A stretch of DNA of 64,000 bases from Bradyrhizobium sp. Y36 (GCF_002531575.1 NZ_NWTI01000008.1:205370-269369); one strand, 5' to 3'; numbered from the stretch's first letter, positions 17,404-25,745 are shown. The notes: generated by a model not told the origin, from the sequence alone. Translations and numbers: made by a program.

Positions 17404-18543
17404 ATGCCGACCCGGGTCTATCTCGACTGGAACGCGACCACGCCGCTGCGCCCCGAGGCGCGGGCGGCGATGGTTGCCGCCTATGACCTGATCGGCAATC
17501 CGTCCTCGGTCCATGCCGAGGGGCGGGAGGCGCGGCGTGTGGTCGAGGAGGCCCGCGCTCTCCTTGCCGCGGCCGTGGGGGCCCTGCCGCGGAACGTGAC
17601 CTTTACCTCGGCCGGAACCGAGGCCAACGCGCTGGCCCTGTCTCCGGGGCTGCGGGGGCCGTCCGGCGGACCGGTGGAGCGACTGCTGGTCTCTGCGGTC
17701 GAGCATGCCTCGGTGCTGGCGGGGGGCCGGTTCACGGGCGCCGCAATCGGTCAGATCCCGGTCACCCGTTCCGGCGTGGTCGACCTCGAGCATCTGAGAG
17801 CCCAGCTCAAGGACGGTCCGCCGGCGCTGGTTTCGATCATGGCCGCCAACAACGAGACGGGCGCAATCCAGCCGGTCGCCGAGGCGGCAACGATTGTTCA
17901 CGAGGCCGGCGGCCTGCTGCATGTCGATGCGATCCAGGCGTTGGGCAAAATCCCGTTCGACATCAAGACTGTAGGCGCCGACCTTGCGACCTTTTCTGCG
18001 CACAAGATCGGCGGTCCCAAGGGTATTGGTGCACTGGTCGTGGCCGAGGGAATCGCCGGGCTGGAGCCGGTGCTGCGGGGCGGGGGGCAGGAGCAGAGCC
18101 GCCGCGCCGGAACCGAGAACGTCGCCGGCATCGCCGGCTTCGGGGCGGCGGTGAAGGTCGCGCTTCAGGCTCTCCCGGAGGATGCGGAGCGCATGGTAAC
18201 CAACAGGAATCGCTTGGAAAATGGCGTCCGAGGGATCGCTGGCGCGACGATCTTCTCAAGCGAGGTTGAGAGGTTGCCAAATACCGTTCTGTTCACCGCG
18301 CCCGGCCTCAAGGCCGAGACGGCCGTGATCGGCTTCGACCTCGAAGGCATCGCCGTCTCCTCCGGTTCGGCCTGTTCCTCGGGCAAGGTCCAACCGTCGC
18401 ACGTTTTGTCCGCCATGGGCTTCGATCCAACGGTCGCCCAGGGAGCGGTGCGCCTCAGTCTGGGCTGGTCCACGGAACCAGAAGACATCAACAGGGCGTT
18501 AGAGGCTTGGCGAAAGCTCGGTAATAGCCTACTTAAGACTTAA
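17404..18543 (+). CDS. Cysteine desulfurase, NifS/IscS-like (group I)
   Basis: A 379-residue PLP enzyme that takes sulfur from cysteine as a persulfide for Fe-S clusters. H100 stacks on PLP, D175 binds the ring nitrogen, K201 (SAHK) forms the Schiff base, and C324 in SSGSACSSGKV is the mobile-loop catalytic cysteine. The long cysteine loop places it in group I, unlike the SufS encoded later in the same cluster. AAGAGGG precedes the ATG. It heads the SUF cluster, 113 bp before sufB. Confidence 0.95.
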   Translation: MPTRVYLDWNATTPLRPEARAAMVAAYDLIGNPSSVHAEGREARRVVEEARALLAAAVGALPRNVTFTSAGTEANALALSPGLRGPSGGPVERLLVSAVEHASVLAGGRFTGAAIGQIPVTRSGVVDLEHLRAQLKDGPPALVSIMAANNETGAIQPVAEAATIVHEAGGLLHVDAIQALGKIPFDIKTVGADLATFSAHKIGGPKGIGALVVAEGIAGLEPVLRGGGQEQSRRAGTENVAGIAGFGAAVKVALQALPEDAERMVTNRNRLENGVRGIAGATIFSSEVERLPNTVLFTAPGLKAETAVIGFDLEGIAVSSGSACSSGKVQPSHVLSAMGFDPTVAQGAVRLSLGWSTEPEDINRALEAWRKLGNSLLKT

Positions 18544-18556
18544 GCGATGAAACACG

Positions 18557-18574
18557 GCTTGAACGGTTCTAAGC
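18557..18574. promoter_or_regulatory. Irr/ICE-like inverted repeat upstream of sufB
   Basis: GCTTGAACGGTTCTAAGC contains GAA-N3-TTC with outer GCTT/TAAGC arms. It resembles the iron control element (TTTAGAA-N3-TTCTAAA) bound by Irr in Bradyrhizobium, with one strong half (TTCTAAG) and one weak half. It lies 83 bp before the sufB start, which fits iron control of the operon. This is a motif match by eye only. Confidence 0.4.
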
Positions 18575-18656
18575 CCGTGCTTTCCGCACAGAAACATCGT
18601 AATAGTCGTCCGAGATTGATCCACCGCGGTCCTTGAAACCGCGAGCGGAGGATGGA

Positions 18657-20153
18657 ATGCCAGCCGTACAAGAGACGGTCGAGCGCGTGAAGCGCATCGA
18701 CGTCGACCAGTATCGTTATGGGTTTGAGACCCTGATCGAATCCGACAAGGCTCCCAAGGGGCTGTCGGAAGACACCGTTAAGTTCATCTCGCAGAAGAAG
18801 AACGAACCCGACTGGATGCTCCAGTGGCGGCTGGAAGCCTATCGGCGCTGGCTGACCATGCAGGAGCCGACCTGGGCGCGCGTCGACTATCCCAAGATCG
18901 ACTTCCAGGACCTCTATTACTATTCGGCGCCGAAGCCGAAGAAGACGGTCACGTCACTGGACGAGATCGATCCGGAAATCCTGAAGACCTACGAGAAGCT
19001 CGGCATCCCTTTGCGGGAAGTCGCCATGCTCGAAGGCGTCGAACCCAAGCCGGGCGAGGAAGATCCGAACAAGCGCAAGATCGCGGTCGACGCAGTCTTC
19101 GATTCGGTCTCGGTCGCGACCACCTTCAAGGCGGAGCTGAAGAAGGCCGGCGTGATCTTCATGCCGATCTCTGAAGCCATCCGCGAGCATCCCGAGTTGG
19201 TGCAGAAGTATCTCGGCTCGGTGGTTCCGACCTCGGACAATTTCTACGCGACGCTGAACTCGGCGGTGTTCTCCGACGGCTCGTTCGTCTACGTGCCGCC
19301 GGGCGTGCGCTGCCCGATGGAGCTGTCGACCTATTTCCGCATCAACGAGCGCAACACCGGCCAGTTCGAGCGCACGCTGATCATCGCCGACAAGGGCGCG
19401 TACGTCTCCTATCTCGAAGGCTGCACCGCGCCGCAGCGTGACGAGAACCAGCTGCACGCGGCCGTGGTCGAGCTCGTCGCGCATGACGATGCCGAGATCA
19501 AATATTCGACGGTGCAGAACTGGTATCCCGGCAATTCGGAAGGTAAGGGCGGCATCTACAATTTCGTCACCAAGCGTGGCGACTGCCGCGGCGACCGCTC
19601 CAAGATTTCCTGGACCCAGGTCGAGACCGGCTCAGCCATCACCTGGAAGTATCCGAGCTGCATCCTGCGCGGTGACAATTCGAGCGGCGAGTTCTATTCG
19701 ATCGCGATCTCGAACGGCTTCCAGCAGGTCGATTCGGGCACCAAGATGATTCATCTCGGCAAGAACACGTCGAGCCGGATCATCTCCAAGGGCATCGCGG
19801 CCGGCAAGTCGCAGAACACCTATCGCGGCCTCGTCACCGCGCATCGCAAGGCGACCGGCGCACGCAACTTCACCGCCTGCGACTCGCTGCTGATCGGCGA
19901 CAAATGCGGCGCGCATACCGTGCCCTATATCGAGGCCAAGAACTCCTCGGCGACGTTCGAGCACGAGGCGACGACGTCGAAGATCTCCGAGGACGTGCTG
20001 TTCTACTGCATCCAGCGCGGCCTTTCGCAGGAGGAGGCTGTCGGCCTCGTCGTCAACGGCTTCGTCAAGGACGTGCTGCAGCAACTGCCGATGGAATTCG
20101 CGGTGGAAGCGCAGAAGCTGATCTCGATCTCGCTTGAAGGATCGGTCGGCTAG
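18657..20153 (+). CDS. sufB: Fe-S cluster scaffold subunit SufB
   Basis: 498 residues from the ATG at 18657, chosen because GGAGG lies just upstream and the family starts here; the ATG at 18633 is less likely. SufB is the scaffold of the SufBC2D complex where clusters are built in the cytoplasm. The N-terminal helical part has the WMLQWRLEAYRRW motif. The C-terminal right-handed beta-helix has RGDCRGDRSKISWTQVETGS and GDKCGAHTVPYIEAKNSSATFEHEATTS, containing the conserved Cys, His and Glu. It is followed by sufC after a hairpin repeat of about 107 bp, unusual within an operon. Confidence 0.97.
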   Translation: MPAVQETVERVKRIDVDQYRYGFETLIESDKAPKGLSEDTVKFISQKKNEPDWMLQWRLEAYRRWLTMQEPTWARVDYPKIDFQDLYYYSAPKPKKTVTSLDEIDPEILKTYEKLGIPLREVAMLEGVEPKPGEEDPNKRKIAVDAVFDSVSVATTFKAELKKAGVIFMPISEAIREHPELVQKYLGSVVPTSDNFYATLNSAVFSDGSFVYVPPGVRCPMELSTYFRINERNTGQFERTLIIADKGAYVSYLEGCTAPQRDENQLHAAVVELVAHDDAEIKYSTVQNWYPGNSEGKGGIYNFVTKRGDCRGDRSKISWTQVETGSAITWKYPSCILRGDNSSGEFYSIAISNGFQQVDSGTKMIHLGKNTSSRIISKGIAAGKSQNTYRGLVTAHRKATGARNFTACDSLLIGDKCGAHTVPYIEAKNSSATFEHEATTSKISEDVLFYCIQRGLSQEEAVGLVVNGFVKDVLQQLPMEFAVEAQKLISISLEGSVG

Positions 20154-20159
20154 CTCGGA

Positions 20160-20266
20160 CCTCATCCTGAGGAGGCCGCGCAAGCGGCCGTCTCGAAGGA
20201 CGGATCCCGGAAAGATTGTTGGCCTCAATCCTTCGAGACGCGCCTTCGGCGCTCCTCAGGATGAGG
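20160..20266. repeat. Hairpin repeat inside the suf operon
   Basis: Outer arms CCTCATCCTGAGGAG (20160-20174) and CTCCTCAGGATGAGG (20252-20266) are perfect complements. Inner arms CGTCTCGAAGGA (20189-20200) and TCCTTCGAGACG (20229-20240) are as well. The whole can fold as one long stem. This is a well-known repeat type of Bradyrhizobium and relatives. Lying between sufB and sufC, it would be in the transcript and could change the ratio of the two products by partial termination or mRNA protection. Confidence 0.8.
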
Positions 20267-20285
20267 GGATAGATGGAAAAACATT

Positions 20286-21038
20286 ATGGCTTTGCTTGAA
20301 GTGAAAGACCTCAAGGTTCGTGTCGAGGAGCGTGAGATCCTCCACGGGCTGACGCTCACCGTGAACGAAGGCGAGATCCACGCGATCATGGGGCCGAACG
20401 GCTCCGGCAAGTCGACGCTGTCCCACGTCATCGCCGGCAAGCCCGGCTATGAGGTCACCGATGGCCAGATCCTGTTCAAGGGTGAAGATCTGTTGGAGAT
20501 GTCGCCGGACGAGCGCGCCGCCAAGGGCGTGTTCCTGGCGTTCCAGTATCCGGTCGAGATTCCCGGCGTCGCCACCATGAACTTCCTGCGCACCGCGCTG
20601 AACGCGCAGCGCAAGGCGCGCGGCGAGGATGAATTCTCGACCCCGGACTTCCTCAGGAAGGTCCGCGAGGTCTCGAAGTCGCTGAACATTCCGCAGGACA
20701 TGCTCAAGCGCGGCGTCAATGTCGGCTTCTCCGGCGGTGAGAAGAAGCGCAACGAGGTGCTGCAGATGGCGCTGTTCGAGCCCAGCCTGTGCATCCTCGA
20801 CGAGATGGATTCGGGCCTGGACATCGACGCGCTGCGCATCGCGGCCGACGGCGTCAACGCGCTGCGTTCGCCCAAGCGTTCGATGGTCGTCATCACCCAC
20901 TATCAGCGGCTGCTGAACTACATCGTGCCCGACGTCGTGCACGTGATGTCGAAGGGCCGTGTCGTGAAGAGCGGCGGCAAGGAACTGGCGCTGGAGCTGG
21001 AAGCGTCCGGCTACGCCCAGTTCGAGGATGCCGCGTAA
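20286..21038 (+). CDS. sufC: Fe-S assembly ATPase SufC
   Basis: A 250-residue ABC-type ATPase of the SufBC2D scaffold. Walker A is GPNGSGKST, the signature FSGGEKKRNE, Walker B LCILDEMDSGLD, and the switch histidine THYQRLL. All catalytic positions are intact. SufC binds SufB and SufD and drives the conformational change needed to build the cluster. It is separated from sufB by a repeat and from sufD by 12 bp. The RBS before the ATG is weak. Confidence 0.97.
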   Translation: MALLEVKDLKVRVEEREILHGLTLTVNEGEIHAIMGPNGSGKSTLSHVIAGKPGYEVTDGQILFKGEDLLEMSPDERAAKGVFLAFQYPVEIPGVATMNFLRTALNAQRKARGEDEFSTPDFLRKVREVSKSLNIPQDMLKRGVNVGFSGGEKKRNEVLQMALFEPSLCILDEMDSGLDIDALRIAADGVNALRSPKRSMVVITHYQRLLNYIVPDVVHVMSKGRVVKSGGKELALELEASGYAQFEDAA

Positions 21039-21050
21039 GGATTGTTTGCA

Positions 21051-22355
21051 ATGAACGTTGCTGTGGCAAAGACCGGAAAGGGCCGCGCGGTGAGCGATCT
21101 CTTCACCAGCGCCGAAGGCCGGCTGCCAGGTTCGCCTGGGGTCACCGCCGTGCGACGCGAGGCGTTCGAGACCTATGAGCGTCTCGGCCTGCCGCACCGT
21201 CGGATCGAGGAATGGAAATACACCGACCTGCGCGCGCTGGTCGGCGAGGTGCTGCCGCTGGCAGCCGCGCCCGACGCGGCTGCGCTGAAGCGGGCTGCGG
21301 ACGCCGTGAAGGCGCATGCGATCGACGGCGCCCGCAAGCTGGTGCTGGTCGACGGCGTGTTCGCGGCCGACCTGTCCGATGCGAAGGCGCTTGCCGTCGA
21401 GGTAGGCTTCAAGACTCTGCGAGAGACGCTGGAGAAGGACGCTGGTCTCCTGAAGACCGCAACCGTTGATGCCGTGATCGCGCTGAACGCGGCGATGGCG
21501 ACGGACGGTGTCGTGCTGTCGATCGCCGACGGCGCCCAGCTCTCCGCGCCGATCCAGATCATTCATATCGCGACCGCCGCGTCGGCATCGGCATTCAGCC
21601 GGTCACAGGTGACGATCGGGAAGGGCTCGCGCGCCACCATCGTCGAGACCTTTGTCGCGGCGGGCGCCACTGCCTACCAGATCAACGATGCCGTCCTCGT
21701 GTCGGTCGCTGATGATTCCGACGTCGCCTACATCCGCCTGATGGACGATGCGCCCGACGCGGTGAACGTGACCTCGCAGTTCGTCACCATCGGCGCCAAC
21801 GTGAAGTACAATTTCTTCAACATGACCACCGGCGCTGCGGTGAGCCGCCTGCAGGGCTTCATCACGCTGGCGGGCGAGGGCAGCGAGCTCTCCGCCAACG
21901 GCGTCAACCTGTTGAAGAAGACCGAGCATGGCGACACCACGCTGGTGGTCGATCACGCCGTGCCGAACTGCGTCAGCCGCGAAGTCTTCCGCGCCGTGCT
22001 CGACGATCGCGCCCATTCGGTGTTCCAGGGCCGCATCATCGTCCGTCCCGACGCGCAGAAGACCGACGGCAAGATGATGACCCGCGCGCTGCTGCTGTCG
22101 GACGAGGCCGAAGCCGACAACAAGCCCGAGCTCGAGATCTTCGCCGACGACGTCTCCTGCGGCCACGGCGCCACCGCCGGCGCGCTGGACGACAGCCTGC
22201 TGTTCTATCTGAAGGCCCGCGGCCTGCCGGAGAAGCAGGCTCAGGCGCTGCTGATCCAGGCTTTCGTGGGCGAGGCGATCGAGCAGATCGCCGATGACGG
22301 CCTGCGCGAGCACGTGATCGGCATTGCCGAGCGCTGGCTGGAGCGTCGCCAATGA
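21051..22355 (+). CDS. sufD: Fe-S assembly protein SufD
   Basis: 434 residues from the ATG at 21051, with AAGGA nine bases before it; a TTG at 21042 is less likely. SufD is the SufB paralogue that completes SufBC2D and is needed for iron acquisition. RRIEEWKYTDLR near 47-58 and the C-terminal FADDVSCGHGATAGALDDSLLFYLKARG beta-helix are family hallmarks, including the conserved His. The stop overlaps the sufS start by 4 bp. Confidence 0.95.
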   Translation: MNVAVAKTGKGRAVSDLFTSAEGRLPGSPGVTAVRREAFETYERLGLPHRRIEEWKYTDLRALVGEVLPLAAAPDAAALKRAADAVKAHAIDGARKLVLVDGVFAADLSDAKALAVEVGFKTLRETLEKDAGLLKTATVDAVIALNAAMATDGVVLSIADGAQLSAPIQIIHIATAASASAFSRSQVTIGKGSRATIVETFVAAGATAYQINDAVLVSVADDSDVAYIRLMDDAPDAVNVTSQFVTIGANVKYNFFNMTTGAAVSRLQGFITLAGEGSELSANGVNLLKKTEHGDTTLVVDHAVPNCVSREVFRAVLDDRAHSVFQGRIIVRPDAQKTDGKMMTRALLLSDEAEADNKPELEIFADDVSCGHGATAGALDDSLLFYLKARGLPEKQAQALLIQAFVGEAIEQIADDGLREHVIGIAERWLERRQ

Positions 22356-23599
22356 GCACGCATCCGGCAGTCAAGAACGGCGCCTATGACGTCGCGCGCG
22401 TGCGCCAGGACTTTCCGGCGCTCGCCATGCAGGTGTACGGCAAGAAGCTGGTCTATCTCGACAACGCAGCCTCCGCGCAGAAGCCGAGCGCCGTGCTCGA
22501 GCGCATGACGCAGGCCTACCAGTCCGAATACGCCAACGTGCATCGCGGCCTGCATTACCTCGCCAACGCGGCGACGGAAGCCTATGAGGGCGGCCGGACC
22601 AAGGTGGCGCAGTTCATCAACGCGCCCCGGACCGAAGAAGTGATTTTCACCCGCAACGCGACCGAGGCGATCAATCTCGTCGCCTCGTCCTGGGGCGGGC
22701 CGAACATCAAAGAGGGCGACGAGATCGTCATCTCGATCATGGAGCACCACTCCAACATCGTGCCTTGGCATTTCCTCAGGGAGCGCCAGGGGGCGGTCAT
22801 CAAGTGGGCGCCGGTCGACGATGAGGGCAATTTCCTCATCGACGAGTTCGAGAAGCTGCTGACGTCGAAGACCAAGCTGGTCGCGATCACCCAGATGTCC
22901 AATGCGCTCGGCACCATCGTGCCGGTCAAGGACGTCGTGAGGATCGCCCATGCGCGCGGCATTCCCGTGCTGGTCGACGGCAGCCAGGGCGCCGTGCATC
23001 TGCCGATCGATGTCCAGGACATCGGCTGCGATTTCTACGTCTTCACCGGCCACAAGGTCTATGGCCCCACCGGCATCGGCGTGCTCTGGGCCAAGTACGA
23101 CCATCTCGTCGCGATGCGTCCCTTCAATGGCGGCGGCGAGATGATCCGCGAGGTCTCGCGCGACGTCGTCACCTATGGCGATCCCCCGCACAAATTCGAG
23201 GCGGGCACGCCGGCGATCGTCGAGGCCGTCGGCCTTGGCGCGGCCATCGACTACGTCAATTCGATCGGCAAGGAACGCATCGCCGCGCACGAGGCCGATC
23301 TCACGGCCTACGCCCAGGAGAAGCTGCGCGAGATCAACTCGCTGCGGCTGATCGGCACGGCGCGGGGCAAGGGTCCGGTGATTTCCTTCGAGCTCAAGGG
23401 CGCGCACGCCCATGACGTCGCCACCGTGATCGACCGCCAGGGCATCGCGGTGCGCGCCGGAACCCATTGCGTGATGCCGCTTTTAGAGCGGTTCAACGTG
23501 ACGGCCACCTGCCGGGCCTCGTTCGGCATGTATAATACGCGGGAAGAAGTCGATCATCTGGCACAGGCGCTGTTGAAGGCGCGGGATTTGTTCGCATGA
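22352..23599 (+). CDS. sufS: Cysteine desulfurase SufS (group II)
   Basis: A 415-residue PLP-dependent cysteine desulfurase/selenocysteine lyase. K235 (TGHK) binds PLP. C373 in RAGTHC is the short-loop catalytic cysteine of group II. The His-His segment EHHSN (131-135) is also present. GGAG precedes the start, which overlaps sufD (ATGA). SufS usually needs a SufE or SufU acceptor; neither is in this cluster, though a second desulfurase heads it. The stop overlaps the next gene. Confidence 0.97.
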   Translation: MSTHPAVKNGAYDVARVRQDFPALAMQVYGKKLVYLDNAASAQKPSAVLERMTQAYQSEYANVHRGLHYLANAATEAYEGGRTKVAQFINAPRTEEVIFTRNATEAINLVASSWGGPNIKEGDEIVISIMEHHSNIVPWHFLRERQGAVIKWAPVDDEGNFLIDEFEKLLTSKTKLVAITQMSNALGTIVPVKDVVRIAHARGIPVLVDGSQGAVHLPIDVQDIGCDFYVFTGHKVYGPTGIGVLWAKYDHLVAMRPFNGGGEMIREVSRDVVTYGDPPHKFEAGTPAIVEAVGLGAAIDYVNSIGKERIAAHEADLTAYAQEKLREINSLRLIGTARGKGPVISFELKGAHAHDVATVIDRQGIAVRAGTHCVMPLLERFNVTATCRASFGMYNTREEVDHLAQALLKARDLFA

Positions 23600-23967
23600 G
23601 TGACACGGCCGAAATCAAAGCTAGTCCGATGGAGACCCATTCGGCGCTTCCGCCGGAGGAGACCGAGCGCCTGACCACGGAGATCATCGCCGGGCTCAAG
23701 ACCGTGTTCGACCCGGAAATCCCGGCCGACATTTACGAGCTCGGCCTGATCTACAAGGTCGAGATCAAGGACGACCGCTCGGTCGACGTCCAGATGACGC
23801 TGACGACGCCGAACTGTCCGGCCGCCGGCGAGCTGCCGACCATGGTCGAGAACGCCGTTGCCAGCGTGCCCGGCGTCGGCGTGGTCGACGTCAAGGTCGT
23901 CTGGGAGCCGCCGTGGTCGCCCGAGCGCATGAGCGACGAGGCCCGCCTCGTCCTCAACATGTGGTGA
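23596..23967 (+). CDS. DUF59 / MIP18-like SUF system protein (SufT-like)
   Basis: 123 residues. A MIP18 (DUF59) domain covers about 25-123 with FDPEIPADIYELGLIY and the TTPNCPAAGELP segment containing the single conserved cysteine. Such proteins help mature or carry Fe-S clusters to targets. The start overlaps the sufS stop by 4 bp, so it is translated with sufS. In many Alphaproteobacteria this gene lies between sufS and sufA, as here. The short N-terminal extension is polar. Confidence 0.92.
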   Translation: MSDTAEIKASPMETHSALPPEETERLTTEIIAGLKTVFDPEIPADIYELGLIYKVEIKDDRSVDVQMTLTTPNCPAAGELPTMVENAVASVPGVGVVDVKVVWEPPWSPERMSDEARLVLNMW

Positions 23968-24030
23968 CGCGTAACGCTTGCTTTGAATCCTCGGCATTGA
24001 ATTCGCGCCGCAACGGACCACATCATTGAC

Positions 24031-24441
24031 ATGACCCAGATTTCGTCAGGCTCGACCCCAGCATCCACTCCGAAGCCGCGGCGTCCGCGCCCGCAGGTGA
24101 TGCGGCTGACGGATGCTGCCGCCCAGCGCATCAGCGAGCTGACGAGCCGCGCTGATTCCGAGATCGTGGGCCTGCGCGTCGGCGTGAAGAACGGCGGCTG
24201 CGCCGGTCAGTCCTATACGGTCGAATACGCCCACGAGATCCGCCCGACCGACGAGGTCGTCGAGGACAAGGGCGTCAAGATCCTGGTCGACCCGAAGGCC
24301 GTGCTGTTCCTGCTCGGCACCGAGATGGACTACAAGGCCGACAAGATGCAGGCCCAGTTCGTCTTCAACAACCCCAATCAGATCTCCGCCTGCGGTTGCG
24401 GCGAGTCGGTCGAGCTGCGACCGGCCAAGATCGACGGGTAA
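24031..24441 (+). CDS. sufA: Fe-S cluster carrier of the HesB/IscA/SufA family
   Basis: 136 residues. The A-type carrier fold is at about 24-132, with the three conserved cysteines C57 (NGGCAGQ), C121 and C123 (ACGCGES) that hold a [2Fe-2S] or [4Fe-4S] cluster. A Pro/Ser/Thr-rich N-terminal tail of about 22 residues is extra. It closes the SUF operon, 63 bp after the DUF59 gene. A hairpin repeat follows. Confidence 0.95.
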   Translation: MTQISSGSTPASTPKPRRPRPQVMRLTDAAAQRISELTSRADSEIVGLRVGVKNGGCAGQSYTVEYAHEIRPTDEVVEDKGVKILVDPKAVLFLLGTEMDYKADKMQAQFVFNNPNQISACGCGESVELRPAKIDG

Positions 24442-24466
24442 GCCGATTCTCGCAGCTTGCTCCGCT

Positions 24467-24603
24467 GTCGTCCCTGCGAACGCAGGGACCCATAACGCGT
24501 GATCCCCTGGTGATGGGCGGTGTTCGCACCGAAGCTGGCGCGATGAAAAGTCTTCGTTAAACTCCTCCCTGTGGTTATGGGTCCCTGCGTTCGCAGGGAC
24601 GAC
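24467..24603. repeat. Dispersed hairpin repeat, about 137 bp (copy 1)
   Basis: Both ends form GTCGTCCCTGCG / CGCAGGGACGAC stems, with inner GGGACCCATAAC / GTTATGGGTCCC. A partial second copy lies at 63802-63951 with the same order of blocks (GGGACCCATA, then CTTCGT-AAACTCCTCCCTG, then GTTATGGGTCCCTGCG). It separates the SUF operon from the tfoX-like gene and may act as terminator. Confidence 0.8.
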
Positions 24604-24623
24604 GCCGGGGAGAGAGTTGGGCC

Positions 24624-25046
24624 ATGGACCGCGAATTCCTGATTGACCTGTTCGCCGATTTCGGGCCCGTCACCATCCGCAAGATGTTCTCCGGCTACGG
24701 CATCTCCGCCGACGGCATCAACTTCGCGCTGTCGCTCCGCGCCGGCCTGTTCTTCCGCGCCGACGAGGTGACCATTCCCGATTTCGAGGCGGAGGGCTCT
24801 AAGCCGTTTCAGTATTCGACCCGCGCCAAGACGGTGGTGGTCAATTCCTATTGGGAGCTGCCGGCGCGGCTGTTCGACGAGTCCGAGGATTTCGTGCAGT
24901 GGGCGAGGGCGGCGCTCGCGGCCGCCCAGCGCGCCAAGGTGAAGACGCGGCCGAAGGGTAAGAAGGCGGCGAAGAAAGCGGTGCCGAAGAAAGCCGCTGG
25001 GAAGAAGCGGTTGGTCAAGAAGGCAATCACGAAGACGGTGCGGTAG
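24624..25046 (+). CDS. TfoX/Sxy N-terminal domain protein with lysine-rich tail
   Basis: 140 residues. The TfoX-N domain (about 1-95) shows the typical FGPVTIRKMFSGYGI start and the FRADE and FEYSTR-like segments. The TfoX C-terminal domain is absent. Instead the last about 35 residues are almost all Lys, Ala and Pro in KKAAKKAVPKK-like units, as in histone H1-like and AlgP-like tails, which bind DNA loosely. TfoX/Sxy proteins are linked to competence or CRP-dependent transcription, but TfoX-N alone is of uncertain role in Rhizobiales. The stop codon lies within the first bases of the following repeat. Confidence 0.85.
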   Translation: MDREFLIDLFADFGPVTIRKMFSGYGISADGINFALSLRAGLFFRADEVTIPDFEAEGSKPFQYSTRAKTVVVNSYWELPARLFDESEDFVQWARAALAAAQRAKVKTRPKGKKAAKKAVPKKAAGKKRLVKKAITKTVR

Positions 25047-25132
25047 GGTGGGCAAAGCGAAGCGTGCCCACGATTGGGATTGTCATCGCGAGGAGTCGTG
25101 GGCACGGCGCGATGCGCCTTTGCCCACCCTAC
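25043..25132. repeat. GTAGGGTGGGCAAA-type hairpin repeat, copy 1
   Basis: Ends GTAGGGTGGGCAAAG and CTTTGCCCACCCTAC are perfect inverted copies, with inner CGTGCCCACGA / TCGTGGGCACG. The tfoX-like stop codon is formed from its second to fourth bases. A related copy is at 25746-25867, so the pair brackets the fabA-like gene. Confidence 0.8.
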
Positions 25133-25138
25133 GAGACC

Positions 25139-25672
25139 TTACTCCACCGCCTGGGTCAGGCCGACCCGCATGTCCTTGGCCGTGAACACGCAGACGCCGT
25201 CCGCGAGCACGCGGCCGTCGGCAATTCCGAGTACCAGCTTGCCGCGCCTGACCATGCGCATTGAGACTTCGTAGCGCACGCTCTTTGTAGCAGGCGTGAC
25301 GGTGCCGGTGCACTCCACGTCGCCGACGCCGATGGCGCGGCCCTTGCCCGGTGAGCCCGACCAGCCGAGCCAGTAGCCGACCATCTGCCACATGGCGTCG
25401 AGCCCCAGCGTCGGCGGCATCATCGCGTCGCCGCGATAGTGGCAATCGAAGAACCAGTGGTGAGGCGTGAGATCCAGCTCGCCGACGACGTGGCCTTTGC
25501 CATACGCGCCGCCGTCCAGGCTGATGTCGGTGATGCGATCCATCATCAGCATCGGCGGCGCCGGCAGTTGCGCGTTGCCGGGGCCGAAATAGCCGCCCTC
25601 GCTCGATCTCAGCAGCTCGTCCCTGGTGTATGACGGTTGCGGCGTGTGGAAGTCACGAGGGTTGTTGGGCAC
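25139..25672 (-). CDS. Divergent FabA-type 3-hydroxyacyl-ACP dehydratase
   Basis: 177 residues from a GTG at 25672, with GAGG about 11 bases before it. FabA makes and isomerises 2-decenoyl-ACP in unsaturated fatty acid synthesis. The hotdog core is clear: GPGNAQLPAPPMLMMDRIT, then the catalytic His (H78 of FDCHYRGD) and Asp (D92 of LGLDAMWQMVGYWLGW). The loop that reads GDPVMPGCL in FabA is GDAMMPPTL here. The glycine whose backbone NH should help hold the thioester carbonyl is proline (P87), and the next Cys is Thr. No fabB or fabI is adjacent, unlike the usual fabA locus, so I take it as a second, altered paralogue flanked by repeats. Confidence 0.88.
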   Translation of the reverse strand: MPNNPRDFHTPQPSYTRDELLRSSEGGYFGPGNAQLPAPPMLMMDRITDISLDGGAYGKGHVVGELDLTPHHWFFDCHYRGDAMMPPTLGLDAMWQMVGYWLGWSGSPGKGRAIGVGDVECTGTVTPATKSVRYEVSMRMVRRGKLVLGIADGRVLADGVCVFTAKDMRVGLTQAVE

Positions 25673-25745
25673 GACGACACGTCCTCGATGTTCAGACAGC
25701 GAGGAAGATGTTGCTCGCCACCGAAGAATGTCAAGCGGCGGTGCC

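Noticed and set aside
16222..18003. A 593-codon minus-strand frame over the acyltransferase and desulfurase
   Set aside because: Antisense shadow with no motifs; both genes on the other strand are certain.
23968..24030. A second promoter for sufA
   Set aside because: The 63-bp spacer shows no convincing -35/-10; co-transcription with the rest of the operon is simpler.
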